Positions 51,694 to 61,210 of a stretch of DNA of 64,000 nt are shown in pieces. Below the pieces are notes generated by a model. The model was not told where the DNA came from. It ran no database searches and saw only the letters and a list, made by a program, of their open reading frames with translations. The stretch is from Amycolatopsis jiangsuensis (lineage in GTDB: Bacteria > Actinomycetota > Actinomycetes > Mycobacteriales > Pseudonocardiaceae), in assembly GCF_014204865.1 (NCBI RefSeq), contig NZ_JACHMG010000001.1, forward strand, positions 3,374,501-3,438,500. The letters run 5' to 3'. The position numbers and the translations under genes are program-made. The first letter of the stretch is position 1, and the number at the start of each line of letters is the position of its first letter.

Positions 51694-53181
51694 TTGACCA
51701 GCGAGCCCATCGTCACCACCAAGTACGGCGACGTCCGCGGCCGGGTTTCCGGCTCGGGAGTGCTCACGTTCCAAGGGATCCCGTACGCCGCCGCGCCGGT
51801 GGGGCCGAACCGGTTCCAGCCGCCGCAGCCGCCGGAATCGTGGTCGGCTCCCCGCGACGCCACCGAATACGGTCCCACCGCCCCGCAGGCCGAGGTGCCC
51901 GAGGACGGGCCGTTCGCCGACCTGTCTCCCCGGTCGGTCGTTTCCGGTGACGACTACCTCAACCTCAACGTGTGGACCGCGGACCTCGGCGGCCGTTCGC
52001 CGGTCATGGTTTTCGTGCACGGCGGCTCGTTCACCAGCGGTTCCGGCTCCATCTCCGGCTACGACGGCACCCGTTTCGCCCGCGACGGCGTCGTGCTGGT
52101 GACCATCAACTACCGGCTCGGCGCGGACGGGTTCCTCTGGTTCGGCGACGGCATCCCGAATCTCGGCCTGCTCGACCAGATCGCCGCGCTGACCTGGGTG
52201 CGTGACAACATCAGCGGATTCGGCGGGGATCCGGGCAACGTCACCGTTTTCGGTGAGTCCGCCGGCGCGATGAGCGTGTGCAGCCTGCTCACGATGCCCA
52301 CCGCGGAAGGGCTGTTCCACCGCGCCATCGCCGAATCGGGTGCCGGGCACAGCACCATCTCCCCGGCCACCGCGCGACTGGTCGGAAACCGGCTCGCCGC
52401 CCTCCTGGGGGTCGAGCCGACCCGCGAGGCGATCGCCGAGGTCGCGGTCCCGCGGCTGATCGCGGCCCAGACGCAGCTCGCACAGGAGATCACCGCCAAG
52501 CCGAAGACCAGGCTGTGGGGCGACGTCGCTCGCAACCTGATGCCTTTCGAGCCCATTGTGGACGGTGAGTTGCTGCCGGGGCCACCGATCGAGCGCATTG
52601 CCGCGGGGGTGGGCGCGCAGGTCGAGGTGCTCATCGGCACCAACAGCGAGGAAGCCCGGCTGTTCCTGATCCCGACCGGTGCCGTCGACAAGATCACCGG
52701 ACTGGTCGTGCAGGCCGCAGCTGTGCGTTACGGATTGCCGCCGTTGCGCGGTGCCGCGCGGTACCGCGCGAATCGTCCCGGTGCCACACCTGGCGACCTG
52801 CTTTCGGCGATCGCGACCGACTGGTACTACTGGATCCCTGCGTTACGGCTCGCGGAAGCCCATCCCGGCACACACGTCTACGAGTTCGCCTGGCGCTCCC
52901 CCGCGTTCGGCGACAAGCTCGGCGCCTGCCACGCGCTCGAGCTGCCGTTCGTCTTCGACAACCTCGACGATCGCGCGTTCTCGCCGTTCATCGGCGAAAA
53001 CCCGCCGCAGCAGGTCGCCGATGCCATGCACAAAGCGTGGATCGACTTCGCCACCAGCGGCGATCCCGGCTGGCCTGCCTACACCGCTGAACATCGGGTC
53101 GCCATGCGGTTCGACACCGCCTCGGCCATCACCGTCGACGACCGCGCCGACGAGCGTGCCCTGTGGAGCCGCCGACGCTGA
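51694..53181 (+). CDS. Type B carboxylesterase/lipase
   Basis: The 495-residue alpha/beta hydrolase has nucleophile Ser in VTVFGESAGAMSVC, Glu in GTNSEEARLF and His in GACHALELPFVF. The N-terminal FQGIPYAAAPVG and SEDYLNLNVW-like DDYLNLNVWT motifs are present. TTG 51694 is preferred because GGAGG (51685-51689) lies at the right distance. It hydrolyses ester bonds of small substrates. No signal peptide. It ends 5 bp from the convergent WYL regulator. Confidence 0.92.
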   Translation: MTSEPIVTTKYGDVRGRVSGSGVLTFQGIPYAAAPVGPNRFQPPQPPESWSAPRDATEYGPTAPQAEVPEDGPFADLSPRSVVSGDDYLNLNVWTADLGGRSPVMVFVHGGSFTSGSGSISGYDGTRFARDGVVLVTINYRLGADGFLWFGDGIPNLGLLDQIAALTWVRDNISGFGGDPGNVTVFGESAGAMSVCSLLTMPTAEGLFHRAIAESGAGHSTISPATARLVGNRLAALLGVEPTREAIAEVAVPRLIAAQTQLAQEITAKPKTRLWGDVARNLMPFEPIVDGELLPGPPIERIAAGVGAQVEVLIGTNSEEARLFLIPTGAVDKITGLVVQAAAVRYGLPPLRGAARYRANRPGATPGDLLSAIATDWYYWIPALRLAEAHPGTHVYEFAWRSPAFGDKLGACHALELPFVFDNLDDRAFSPFIGENPPQQVADAMHKAWIDFATSGDPGWPAYTAEHRVAMRFDTASAITVDDRADERALWSRRR

Positions 53182-53186
53182 CGTAT

Positions 53187-54161
53187 TCAGCTCTCCGGGC
53201 GCGCCTCGGCGTGGCGGGCCAGCCGCCCGGCCAGCTCCCGCACCTCGTCACGAAGGGCGTCCGGCTTTTCGATGACGAAAGGGCAGTCCAGCGTGGCGAG
53301 CGACGACGGAATCCAGTCGAGGCGCTGCGCCCGGATGCGGATCCGCACCCAACTGCTGTCGAGTTCCGTGAGAGTGGCGATGGCCGGCGGGAGGACGTGG
53401 CGGATCTGCCCGGCCGTCGTCCGGACCCGTACTGACACCTCGTGCCGGTGCGGCGCCTCGGCGATCGCGGTGAGCACCTGCCGGGCCGGATCGAAACCGG
53501 CCGGCGCGGTGAACTCCCCGGCGCACTTCCGGACCGTCGTGATGCGGTCGACGCGGAACGTGCGCACCTCGCCGCTTCCGGAATCGTGGCCGGTCAAGTA
53601 CCAGCGTCCGGAGTGCGCGACGACGCCGTAAGGGTGCACGACCCGTTCGCTGGCACGCCCGTGACCAGCGACGTAGCCGAGTTCCACCGGACGCCGATCC
53701 CGTGCGGCTTCCGCGACCGTCAGCAGCACCTCGGCTTCGGTGGTGCGCGCCGGTCGTACGGGCGTGGTGAAGCCGGCGACGTCCAGCAGCGCGTCGAGCC
53801 GCCGGCCGAGCGGTTCGGGCAGCACCCGCCGCACCTTCGCGGCCGCGCTCTCGGCGGCCGCGACCGACGTGGCGATCAGCCCCGCCCGCCGGCCGGCGAC
53901 GAGACCGAGCACCACCGCGAGAGCCTCTTCGCCGGTGAGCATCAACGGGGGCATCCGGTAACCCGGAGCCAGCCGGTATCCGCCGTAGCGGCCGCGCACC
54001 GAGCGGACCGGCACGTCCAGGTCGACGAGGTGCTCGACGTACCGACGGACCGTGCGCTCGTCCACGTCGAGCCGGCCGGCGAGTTCGGCGACGGTCCGGG
54101 TGCCCCCGCCCTGGAGAATCTCCAGCAGGGCCAGTACGCGGGAAATGGGCCGGGTCACCAT
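53187..54161 (-). CDS. WYL-domain HTH regulator (YafY/DeoR type)
   Basis: The 324-residue protein has an N-terminal HTH_11 domain (VAELAGRLDVDERTVRRYVE, then VRSVRGRYGGYRLAPGYRMP). The WYL domain carries GRWYLTGHDSGSGEVRTFRV, and a C-terminal WCX-like part follows. It probably controls the divergent VOC gene 107 bp away. The ligand is unknown. Confidence 0.9.
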   Translation of the reverse strand: MVTRPISRVLALLEILQGGGTRTVAELAGRLDVDERTVRRYVEHLVDLDVPVRSVRGRYGGYRLAPGYRMPPLMLTGEEALAVVLGLVAGRRAGLIATSVAAAESAAAKVRRVLPEPLGRRLDALLDVAGFTTPVRPARTTEAEVLLTVAEAARDRRPVELGYVAGHGRASERVVHPYGVVAHSGRWYLTGHDSGSGEVRTFRVDRITTVRKCAGEFTAPAGFDPARQVLTAIAEAPHRHEVSVRVRTTAGQIRHVLPPAIATLTELDSSWVRIRIRAQRLDWIPSSLATLDCPFVIEKPDALRDEVRELAGRLARHAEARPES

Positions 54162-54268
54162 GCAATCATCGCAATACCGGGCGGAATCTGTCCACTATCG
54201 GTTCTAGCGTGACCGGTGTTCCCGGAGGGCGTCATCGGAAGGCCCCTCTCGTACCGGAAGGATCCACC

Positions 54269-54673
54269 GTGCAGTTCACCTCGGTCCGCATCATCACCGA
54301 CGACGTCGACCGGCTTGCCGGGTTCTACGAACAGGCGATCGGCATCGTCCCGCGCCGGCCCGCCCCGCAGTTCGCGGAGCTCGTGGGAGCGTCCTGCACG
54401 CTCGCGATCGGCAGCGCCGAGACGATGGCGTTGTTCGGCCCCGGCGCGGCAGTGCCCGGATCGAACCGGACCGTGCTGCTCGAGTTCCTGGTGGACGACG
54501 TCGACCGGGAGCACGAGAGGCTGTCCGGTTTCGCGCCCGCTCCCGAGGTCGTGCAGCCGCCGACCACGATGCCGTGGGGGAACCGTTCGCTGCTGTTTCG
54601 CGATCCCGACGGCAACCTGGTGAACTTCTTCACGCCGGTCACCGACGAGGCACGCGCTCGGCTGGCACGCTGA
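54269..54673 (+). CDS. VOC-family (glyoxalase/bleomycin-resistance) protein
   Basis: The 134-residue single-domain protein begins VQFTSVRIITDDVDRLAGFY. It shows the paired beta-alpha-beta-beta-beta modules and ends in the usual RDPDGNLVNFFTPV strand, with the metal-binding Glu region of VOC folds. It may bind or modify a small toxic compound. GTG 54269 follows AAGGA; the frame is open upstream to 54209. The WYL regulator is divergent. Confidence 0.88.
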   Translation: MQFTSVRIITDDVDRLAGFYEQAIGIVPRRPAPQFAELVGASCTLAIGSAETMALFGPGAAVPGSNRTVLLEFLVDDVDREHERLSGFAPAPEVVQPPTTMPWGNRSLLFRDPDGNLVNFFTPVTDEARARLAR

Positions 54674-54895
54674 AGTTCGTCGTCGTGCTTGTGCTTGTGC
54701 AGCGGGGGTGCTGGACACCGCGGTCGCGGTGGTGACGGCCGCGCGAACCCGGACGCCGGCCGCTGGAAGCTCGTCGCCTGCCCGGTCGGGGCTCCGCGGC
54801 CCGGGTCGAGCCAGGTCGGCCCGGCCCGGGTCGGGGTCGGCGATGCCGCGCAGGGTGGCCCGCTCGAATCCGTGCCCCTTGCCCGCCGAACCCGA

Positions 54896-55948
54896 TCAGG
54901 GCAGTTTCACCTCGACGTCGAGCCCGCCGTCCGCGCCGGGCACCGCACTGACCGTGCCGTGATGCGCGGCGGCGATCGAGTGCACTATGGACAGCCCGAG
55001 GCCGGAGCCGGCGCGGTGGTTCATCCGGTCGGCCGACAGTCGCCGGAACGGGGCGAACAGCGACGGGACCGCCTCGGCGGGCACCCGTTCGCCGGTGTTG
55101 CGCACCGTCAACGCGGGCGTCACGCCGACCACCACCTCGACCCGTCCTCCCTGGTCGTTGTACTTGATCGCGTTCTGCACGAGGTTGCCGATCAGCCGCT
55201 CCAGCAGCACCGGATCGCCGGGAACCGTCCGTTCGGCCAGCGTCCGGGTCACCGTGAGTTCGCGTTCGGCGAACCGGTCGGCGTACGAGGTGAGGACCGA
55301 GCCGACGAGTTCGTCCAGCCGCACCGGCACCGTGCCCGGCAGTCCGCGGTCGGCCTCGGCGAGCACGAGCAGGCCCTCGATCAACTGCTCGTTGCGCTCG
55401 TTCACCAGCAACAGCTGTGAAGCCAGCCGGCTGACGTCCGCACCACCGCCTCCGGTGACCATGGCCACCTCGACCAACGTCCGCTGCACCGCGAGCGGCG
55501 TTCGGAGCTCGTGCGAGGCGTTGGCGGCGAACCGCCGTTGCCCCTCGAAGCCGACTGTCACCCGGTCGAGCAGGGCGTTCACGGCGGCGGCGAGCTCACG
55601 GATCTCGCCTTCGAGCCGGTCCAGCTGCACGCGCTGGCCGAGGTTCTGCGGGCCCAGCTGCTCGATGGTGGAGACGAGATCCGGCAGCAACCGCAGCACC
55701 CAGCGGGCGACCCGGCGGCCGAGTACGACCAGCACCACGACGATCACGATCAGCAGCGCGAGCCAGGCAAGCGCACCCCAGGTATTGCGGCAGCGGGTCG
55801 TCTTCGGGCACATGTCGCTGCTCACGAAGGTCCCGAGCGGCACCCGGACCGCCTCGGGCAACGCGTAGGCCAGCAGCAGACCACTCAGCACCGCGCCCGC
55901 GCACGCCAGCTCGATCCGTCCGCGCAGCGACGCACCGGCCCGGCTCAC
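54896..55948 (-). CDS. Two-component sensor histidine kinase
   Basis: The 350-residue kinase has two membrane helices (about 15-35 and 60-85) enclosing a short outer loop with SSDMCPKTTRC. A HAMP-like linker follows, then H box NASHELRTPLAV, N box LIGNLVQNAIKYN and G box GSGLGLSIVHSI. GTG 55948 overlaps the response-regulator stop by 4 bp (GTGA). The small loop with two Cys suggests membrane, redox or cell-envelope sensing. Confidence 0.93.
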   Translation of the reverse strand: MSRAGASLRGRIELACAGAVLSGLLLAYALPEAVRVPLGTFVSSDMCPKTTRCRNTWGALAWLALLIVIVVVLVVLGRRVARWVLRLLPDLVSTIEQLGPQNLGQRVQLDRLEGEIRELAAAVNALLDRVTVGFEGQRRFAANASHELRTPLAVQRTLVEVAMVTGGGGADVSRLASQLLLVNERNEQLIEGLLVLAEADRGLPGTVPVRLDELVGSVLTSYADRFAERELTVTRTLAERTVPGDPVLLERLIGNLVQNAIKYNDQGGRVEVVVGVTPALTVRNTGERVPAEAVPSLFAPFRRLSADRMNHRAGSGLGLSIVHSIAAAHHGTVSAVPGADGGLDVEVKLP

Positions 55949-56604
55949 TCGCCAAGCTGGTAGCCGGCGCCGGACACCGTCCGGACCACCGCCGGTTCGC
56001 CGAGTTTCCTCCGCAGCGTCATCACCGTGACCCGCACCGTGTTCGTGAACGGATCCGCGTGCTCGTCCCATGCCTTCTCCAGCAGCTCTTCCGGGCTGAC
56101 CACCCGCCCCTGCGCCCGCAACAGCACCTCGAGGACGGCGAACTCCTTGGGGGACAACGACAGTGGCCGCCCGTCGCGGGACGCGAACCGTTTCGCCGGG
56201 TCGAGCTGCACGCCGGCACACTCGAGCACCGGCGGCAGCGCCGCCAGCGCCCGCCGGGCCAGCGCGTGCACCCGCGCCACGAGTTCGGCGAAAGCGAACG
56301 GCTTGGTGAGGTAGTCGTCCGCGCCGAGCCCCAGCCCGTCCACCCGGTCCCGGATACCGGCCGCGGCGGTGAGCATCAGCACCCGGGTTTCGCGTTCGCT
56401 CTCCGCGATCTTGCGGCAGACCTCGTCGCCGTGCACCAGCGGCAGGTCGCGATCCAGCACGACCACGTCGTACCGGTGCACCATCACCCGCTCGAGCGCG
56501 GCGTCGCCGTCGTAGCAGACGTCCACCGCCATGCCCAGATGCCGCAGACCTTCGGTGAGCGAGTCGGCCAGCAGCTGCTCGTCCTCCGCCACGAGTATCC
56601 GCAT
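55945..56604 (-). CDS. OmpR/PhoB-type response regulator
   Basis: The 219-residue regulator has a receiver domain (phosphoacceptor Asp in VVVLDRDLP, acidic pocket VAEDEQLL) and an OmpR winged helix (FAVLEVLLRAQGRVVSPEEL, then NTVRVTVMTLRRKLGEP). It is coupled by overlap to its kinase and is probably phosphorylated by it. The mannosyltransferase gene lies divergently 100 bp upstream and may be a target. Confidence 0.95.
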   Translation of the reverse strand: MRILVAEDEQLLADSLTEGLRHLGMAVDVCYDGDAALERVMVHRYDVVVLDRDLPLVHGDEVCRKIAESERETRVLMLTAAAGIRDRVDGLGLGADDYLTKPFAFAELVARVHALARRALAALPPVLECAGVQLDPAKRFASRDGRPLSLSPKEFAVLEVLLRAQGRVVSPEELLEKAWDEHADPFTNTVRVTVMTLRRKLGEPAVVRTVSGAGYQLGE

Positions 56605-56704
56605 CAGGTTGTCCCCACGAGAACCACTACACCGCCGTCCGGATAAAGATCGGATAAGCGCCGATCTTAACGGCCGCGCACCGGCTGCTGGCTAGACCTG
56701 TCTC

Positions 56705-58561
56705 ATGATCTTCGCCGGAAGATGCACACCGCACCGGTTCGCCACTCGGCTCGGGCTCGCCGGAATGGGCCTGATCGCGCTGGGCGCGCTCGGCGCGGGC
56801 GCGACGCTGCTGAACAACCCCGTGCTCACGCGGCTGCTTCCCGACGCGACCGGCTCGGCCAAAACCCCCGCCACCGCGGTGGTTTACGTCGGTATGGGAC
56901 TGCTGTTCGCGGCTTGGGTCCGATTGGGACACCTCGTCCAAGCGGGTATGTCGACCATGCAGGAGATGCGCCGGACTGTCTGGCTGTGGGCCGCACCGCT
57001 CCTTGTCGCGCCGCCGTTGTTCAGCACTGATCTGTACACGTACCTGGCGCAGGGCGCGGTCGCGCAGGCCGGTCTCGATCCGTACTCACACGTGCCGGCC
57101 GAGCTGTCCGGCGCGGTCATCGACAACGCCGCGGGGCACTGGCTGTCGGTTCCTTCACCCTACGGACCGTTGTTCATCCTGATCATCAAGAGCGTGCTGG
57201 GACTGGCGGGAGACAATCCGCTCCTCGGCGCGTTCCTGACCAGGCTGGTACTGACAGCCGGGCTGTGGTTGCTGTGTCTCGCGATGCCGAAGCTGTGCCG
57301 ACACCTCGGCGGGCGGCCGGCGAGTGCACTGTGGATTTCCGCAGCGAACCCGTTGGTGCTGCTGCATTTGGTTTCCGGTGGGCACAACGACCTGCTGATG
57401 GTCGGTCTGCTGGCCTCGGGCACCGCACTCGTGCTCGCCCGTTTTCCGGTGCGTGGCTTCGCCCTCGTGGCGATGGCGGCCGCGGTCAAAGTAACAGCCG
57501 CGGTGGCGTTGCCGTTCCTCGTCTGGGTCTGGGTGTCGCATCGTTCCGAAGGGAGGCTGACGTGGAGGCATTTCCTGCGCGTCGGAACCGCTGCCGTGTC
57601 CACAGTGGTCGTCTCCTTCGGACTGTGCAGCGCGGTCGCTGGTGTCAGCCTCGGGTGGCTTTCCGCGCTGGACGGCAACATGGTGCTGGAGCCACTGCTG
57701 TCCGTGCCGACTTCACTCGGGAAGGTCGCCGCCATGATGGTGTCCGGTGTGGACACCGAGCAGATGGTCTCCGGGTTCCGGACGGCCGGATGGTTCGTGC
57801 TCGCCGCGGTGGTCGTCGTGCTGTGGTGGCGGTCGCGCCGCGGTGGCGCGACCGCGATCCGCGGGGCGGCAGGGGCAATGCTGGCCACCGTGCTCCTCTC
57901 GCCGGTGACGTTGCCGTGGTACTTCAGCTGGCCGTTGACGCTCGGCGCGGCAGTCAGATGGCCGAGTTCCCGCGCTGTCCTTCCCGTCGTCGCGGGAGTT
58001 TCGGCCTGGCTGGTGATAGGCAGCCATCCGGATGGCAAAAGCCAGCTGCCGCCGTGGGGATTCGCGGTCCTGTTCGTGGCTTCGATCGCGGTCGGAGCCG
58101 GTATGTGGCACGGAAAAATCGCGCGCTCGCGGGCCGGTCGTCCTGTTAGGCTTTCGGGATCAGCAGAGTTCAGAGTTTCTTCACCCGGATGGGAAAGTCC
58201 AGCGATGCGCGCCGACCTGCGTGACGACCTGAAAGTCGCCCTCAAAAGCCGCGACCGGGCCGCCGTCACCGCACTGCGTTCCGCCCTCGCGGCGATCGAC
58301 AACGCGGAGGCGGTGCCGGTCGGTCCGACCGTGGACACGACCGTCGGAAACGAACGGGTGGCGGGCGTGGCAGTCGGACTGGGCGCGGCCGAGGTCCCAC
58401 GCCGCGACCTCACCGACGCCGACGTGCGATCGATCGTGGAGAACGAGGTACGCGAGCGCACCGAAGCGGCCGAACAGTACGAACGGCTGGGCCGCGCCGA
58501 GCAGGCCGAACAGCTACGCGCGGAAGCGGCTGTACTGCAGCGGCATCTGGAGGTTAGCTGA
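56705..58561 (+). CDS. Multi-pass mannosyltransferase (MptA/MptB-like) in frame with a C-terminal YqeY domain
   Basis: The 618-residue frame first encodes a GT-C type protein with 10-12 membrane helices. STDLYTYLAQGAVAQAG and DPYSHVP form the acidic first-loop motif, with PSPYGPLFILI and SGGHNDLLMVG typical of actinobacterial alpha-1,6-mannosyltransferases that build lipomannan using polyprenyl-phosphomannose. From residue 501 (MRADLRDDLKVAL) a GatB/YqeY domain follows with no stop between. The second part has its own possible start at 58205, so this may be two genes in one frame. Confidence 0.82.
   Translation: MIFAGRCTPHRFATRLGLAGMGLIALGALGAGATLLNNPVLTRLLPDATGSAKTPATAVVYVGMGLLFAAWVRLGHLVQAGMSTMQEMRRTVWLWAAPLLVAPPLFSTDLYTYLAQGAVAQAGLDPYSHVPAELSGAVIDNAAGHWLSVPSPYGPLFILIIKSVLGLAGDNPLLGAFLTRLVLTAGLWLLCLAMPKLCRHLGGRPASALWISAANPLVLLHLVSGGHNDLLMVGLLASGTALVLARFPVRGFALVAMAAAVKVTAAVALPFLVWVWVSHRSEGRLTWRHFLRVGTAAVSTVVVSFGLCSAVAGVSLGWLSALDGNMVLEPLLSVPTSLGKVAAMMVSGVDTEQMVSGFRTAGWFVLAAVVVVLWWRSRRGGATAIRGAAGAMLATVLLSPVTLPWYFSWPLTLGAAVRWPSSRAVLPVVAGVSAWLVIGSHPDGKSQLPPWGFAVLFVASIAVGAGMWHGKIARSRAGRPVRLSGSAEFRVSSPGWESPAMRADLRDDLKVALKSRDRAAVTALRSALAAIDNAEAVPVGPTVDTTVGNERVAGVAVGLGAAEVPRRDLTDADVRSIVENEVRERTEAAEQYERLGRAEQAEQLRAEAAVLQRHLEVS
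58205..58561 (+). CDS. GatB/YqeY-domain protein (possible separate start)
   Basis: From ATG 58205 the last 118 residues make a compact YqeY-like protein: LKSRDRAAVTALRSALAAID, then RSIVENEVRERTEAAEQY. Close actinobacterial relatives are, from memory, stand-alone proteins of this size. A weak GGGAAAG precedes the ATG. Function is unknown; YqeY is related to the tRNA-binding tail of GatB. Confidence 0.6.
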   Translation: MRADLRDDLKVALKSRDRAAVTALRSALAAIDNAEAVPVGPTVDTTVGNERVAGVAVGLGAAEVPRRDLTDADVRSIVENEVRERTEAAEQYERLGRAEQAEQLRAEAAVLQRHLEVS

Positions 58562-58586
58562 CTTCCTGCGGCTGGAGGCGGGGACC

Positions 58587-58718
58587 GGGCCGGGTCACAA
58601 TCCGGCCGGTCTCGATCCGGGCCACATCACAATCCTGGCCAGCTCACAATCCGGGCCGGGTCTCGATCCGGGCCGGGTCTCGATCCGGGCGGGTTTTCGA
58701 TTCGGGCGGGTCTCGAGC
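58587..58718. repeat. 17-bp tandem array, about eight units
   Basis: Units alternate GGGCCGGGTCTCGATCC and GGGCCRSRTCACAATCC; most are 17 bp, two are 15. The array is in the gap after the YqeY domain. No coding frame is supported. Confidence 0.8.
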
Positions 58719-58779
58719 GGGACCTCGAGCTGGGTCGCGCGCCTCGAATCGGGGCGCGCTGGCTTGGGTGCCGTTCCGA

Positions 58780-58813
58780 CGCGCGACCGTCCGGGGTCCC
58801 GGACGGTCGCGCG
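58780..58813 (+). terminator. 16-bp perfect hairpin
   Basis: CGCGCGACCGTCCGGG and its exact complement surround a 2-nt loop, about 220 bp after the YqeY stop. It probably ends that transcript. The remaining gap to 59226 has no recognisable gene. Confidence 0.65.
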
Positions 58814-59226
58814 GGGGACGATGTCATCTCGACAGGGCGCGTCAGGTGTTCAGGCCGGGCTCGATCTTCCCGCGAGTGTTCACGGGTGGCCGCCACCTCT
58901 GCGAATCCATGTGGGTGCGCCAGGGAGGCTTGCCCGGGTCCGGCTACGGGTCCCCAAGGCTGAAGGCCGTGGGTTCGGTCGTTGTCCTGGCAGTTGCTGT
59001 GTCGGCGGCGTACTGGCGAAAGTTGCGAATTCGACCGCAGCTACTTGTGGTCGTTGACTTCTCCGCGGTGAACTCGGCGACAGTTGCGCGCTAACAACGA
59101 TTGCGGGCGACTGTCGCTACCGGTCGTGGCGGCCGGGGTGTGACGGGCGGCGCGTTGTGGCACGCGCGGACGTGACCGTGGCCGATGGGCGCCGAATCCG
59201 ATGAAAGACTTCGGCCACAGCGGGGG

Positions 59227-60132
59227 TTACGCCAAGTCGGCTGTCTCGGGAGCCGGATGTGCGAGAGCGGCTGGGTCGCGGAAGGCGTCTACGACTGGCG
59301 ACAAGCATTGGTCCGTGAGCCCGTCGTCGAGGACGAGCACGGTGCCTCGGATTTCCAGGGGCGGATCGAGAGGCAGCGCACGCACGGTGCCGGTCATGCT
59401 GCTCACCTGACCGGCGGGCAACAGTGCCCAGCTGCACCAGTTCACGCCCAGCTCGACCATGGTGTCCTCGACGGTTCCCAGCGGGCGGCCTTCGCGCGGG
59501 GTGAAGCCCACCTCGCGCAGAGCCGTCTTCACAGCTTCGTGCAGCGCGGGATCCGATCGTGGCGAGGGGAGGCGCAGGACCTCCTCTGTCAGGTCCGTCA
59601 GGCGCACTGACCTGCGGTTCGCCGCTGGGTGGCGAACCGAAACCACGGCGTGCAGCGGTTCGGTCCACGCCAGCGAGACCCGCAGGCCCTCCGCTTGCGT
59701 GACGCCGCGGGCCAATGCCAGGTCGAGGTCGCCGCGCCGTAGGGCGGCCAGCCGTTCGGGGAGTGGAAGGTCGACCAACACCGTCTCGAACGACGGGCCC
59801 AGCCGCCGCAACGTGTCGATTCCACGTTGCAAACGGGCGGCGAGTCCGGGAACAGTGCCGATCCGGATTGTGCCGGTGGGCGGCCCGGCAGCAGCGCGCA
59901 CTCGATCGACGGCCTGAAGGGCTTCGCGCGCCGCGGCCAGCACACGGTTGCCGGCGTCGGTGAGCCGGACCGTGCGAGGTGAGCGGTCCAGCAGCCGCAC
60001 GCCCAGTTCACGCTCGAGCCGAGCGACCTGCTGGCTGACCGCCGGCTGAACGATGTGCAACCGCTCAGCGGCACGGCCGAAGTGCAACTCCTCCGCGACC
60101 GTGACGAAATACCGCAGCGCCCGCAGTTCCAT
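59227..60132 (-). CDS. LysR-family transcriptional regulator
   Basis: The 301-residue protein begins MELRALRYFVTVAEELHFGR, the LysR winged helix (AAERLHIVQPAVSQQVARLE). A periplasmic-binding-like ligand domain follows from about residue 90. ATG 60132 has a strong AAGGAGGG. No divergent intact target gene lies next to it; the 1-kb gap upstream may hold a decayed one. Confidence 0.94.
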   Translation of the reverse strand: MELRALRYFVTVAEELHFGRAAERLHIVQPAVSQQVARLERELGVRLLDRSPRTVRLTDAGNRVLAAAREALQAVDRVRAAAGPPTGTIRIGTVPGLAARLQRGIDTLRRLGPSFETVLVDLPLPERLAALRRGDLDLALARGVTQAEGLRVSLAWTEPLHAVVSVRHPAANRRSVRLTDLTEEVLRLPSPRSDPALHEAVKTALREVGFTPREGRPLGTVEDTMVELGVNWCSWALLPAGQVSSMTGTVRALPLDPPLEIRGTVLVLDDGLTDQCLSPVVDAFRDPAALAHPAPETADLA

Positions 60133-60248
60133 GAATCCCTCCTTGACCTGCGACGATCAGAATACGTGATTGCTACGGAAGCGGAGTGCGTCTCGGTCCG
60201 TGGACTCGTGCGTCTGTGCAGTGGTGACGTGTGGATCGGGTTCGCTTC

Positions 60249-60710
60249 ATGTCAGCCGGAGTGACCAGTCTCGAAGACTTTCGCGCCGAGACGGCGGGGG
60301 CACCGCGCACGGTTTCGACAGCGCTCTGCACCTACCGGTGACAGGCCGGGCTGGACCGGCTCACGATGGTGCCGTTTTTCGGCGACGGTCCCGCTGAGCT
60401 GGGCACATCCGTCTTGCCGACTTATCTCGGCGCCCGACGGTGCTGGCCGCCCGGACCGCTCATCGCGCAGGCAATGACCTGTGGACAGCTCACGCTGGGT
60501 ATCGACGTCGAGCCACGAAAAGGTGGTTTCCGGTCGGTGGGGTTGCCGTACACGGCACCCATCCGGCACAACCGCGGGTACTTGGAATTCCGCGGCCGCT
60601 GCTGCCCGGCAAGTACATGCGTACTCGGGTGGGTTGCCTGCGGTTGTCGCCAGTCGCGAGAGAGGGTTGCTCTACTGGCCGTGATCACCGGCAGCGTTTC
60701 TGTTCAGTAG
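60249..60710 (+). pseudogene. Possible decayed coding sequence divergent from LysR
   Basis: One frame reads MSAGVTSLEDFRAETAGAPR and on to ALCTYR, then a TGA, then QAGLDRLTMVPFFGDGPAEL and LGARRCWPPGPLIAQA. Both halves are in the same frame with one in-frame stop. I do not recognise the family with any assurance. It may be a remnant of the gene once controlled by the LysR regulator. Confidence 0.25.
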
Positions 60711-60726
60711 TGGCGGAAGAGCGTCC

Positions 60727-60819
60727 GTCGCCATCCAGCGGCAACGCTCTGGCCGGCACAGCCATCGCCATCCAGCGGCAATGCCCTGGCCGGGGCAGCC
60801 GTCGCCGTTCTGTGGCGAC
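60727..60819. repeat. Three GTYGCC palindromes at exact 37-bp spacing
   Basis: GTCGCC-ATCCAGC-GGCAAC (60727), ATCGCC-ATCCAGC-GGCAAT (60764) and GTCGCC-GTTCTGT-GGCGAC (60801). The second has A and T at the outer pair in place of G and C, a compensating change that keeps the pair. CTCTGGCCGG-type DNA joins them. This is in the 1.08-kb gap 60133-61210, otherwise without a supported gene. Confidence 0.82.
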
Positions 60820-61210
60820 GAGGTGGAGGCGGCGGCTGCGGCGATGGCCTGCGGCTGCGGCTGCGGCAGGTGACTGTGACGGGTCGGCTGGGTCCGCGAC
60901 CGCGTCAGGTGCGGAGTTTCCCGTGGTAGCTGGGCCTGTTCGCGTAGAGCGGACCGCCTGCGTTGTCGGCTTCCCGTGCTGCGCCAGTCGCCGCAGTTGG
61001 GGAAGCGCCAGCGGTGGGTGCGCCTTCTGAAACCGGCGTGCGTCGCAGACGTGGTCAGCGGTTGACGCTTCGTCGCGTCCCGCAGGCAACGGCGCCCGGC
61101 GGCCCTGGGGTCGGCGTAGCGGCGAAATTTTGCGGTTTGCGCAAACCTCTTTGCCAGTTTTCTGGTTTCCCCGGATAGTCCGCAGGAGACGACGGCAACA
61201 GGAGGAACCA

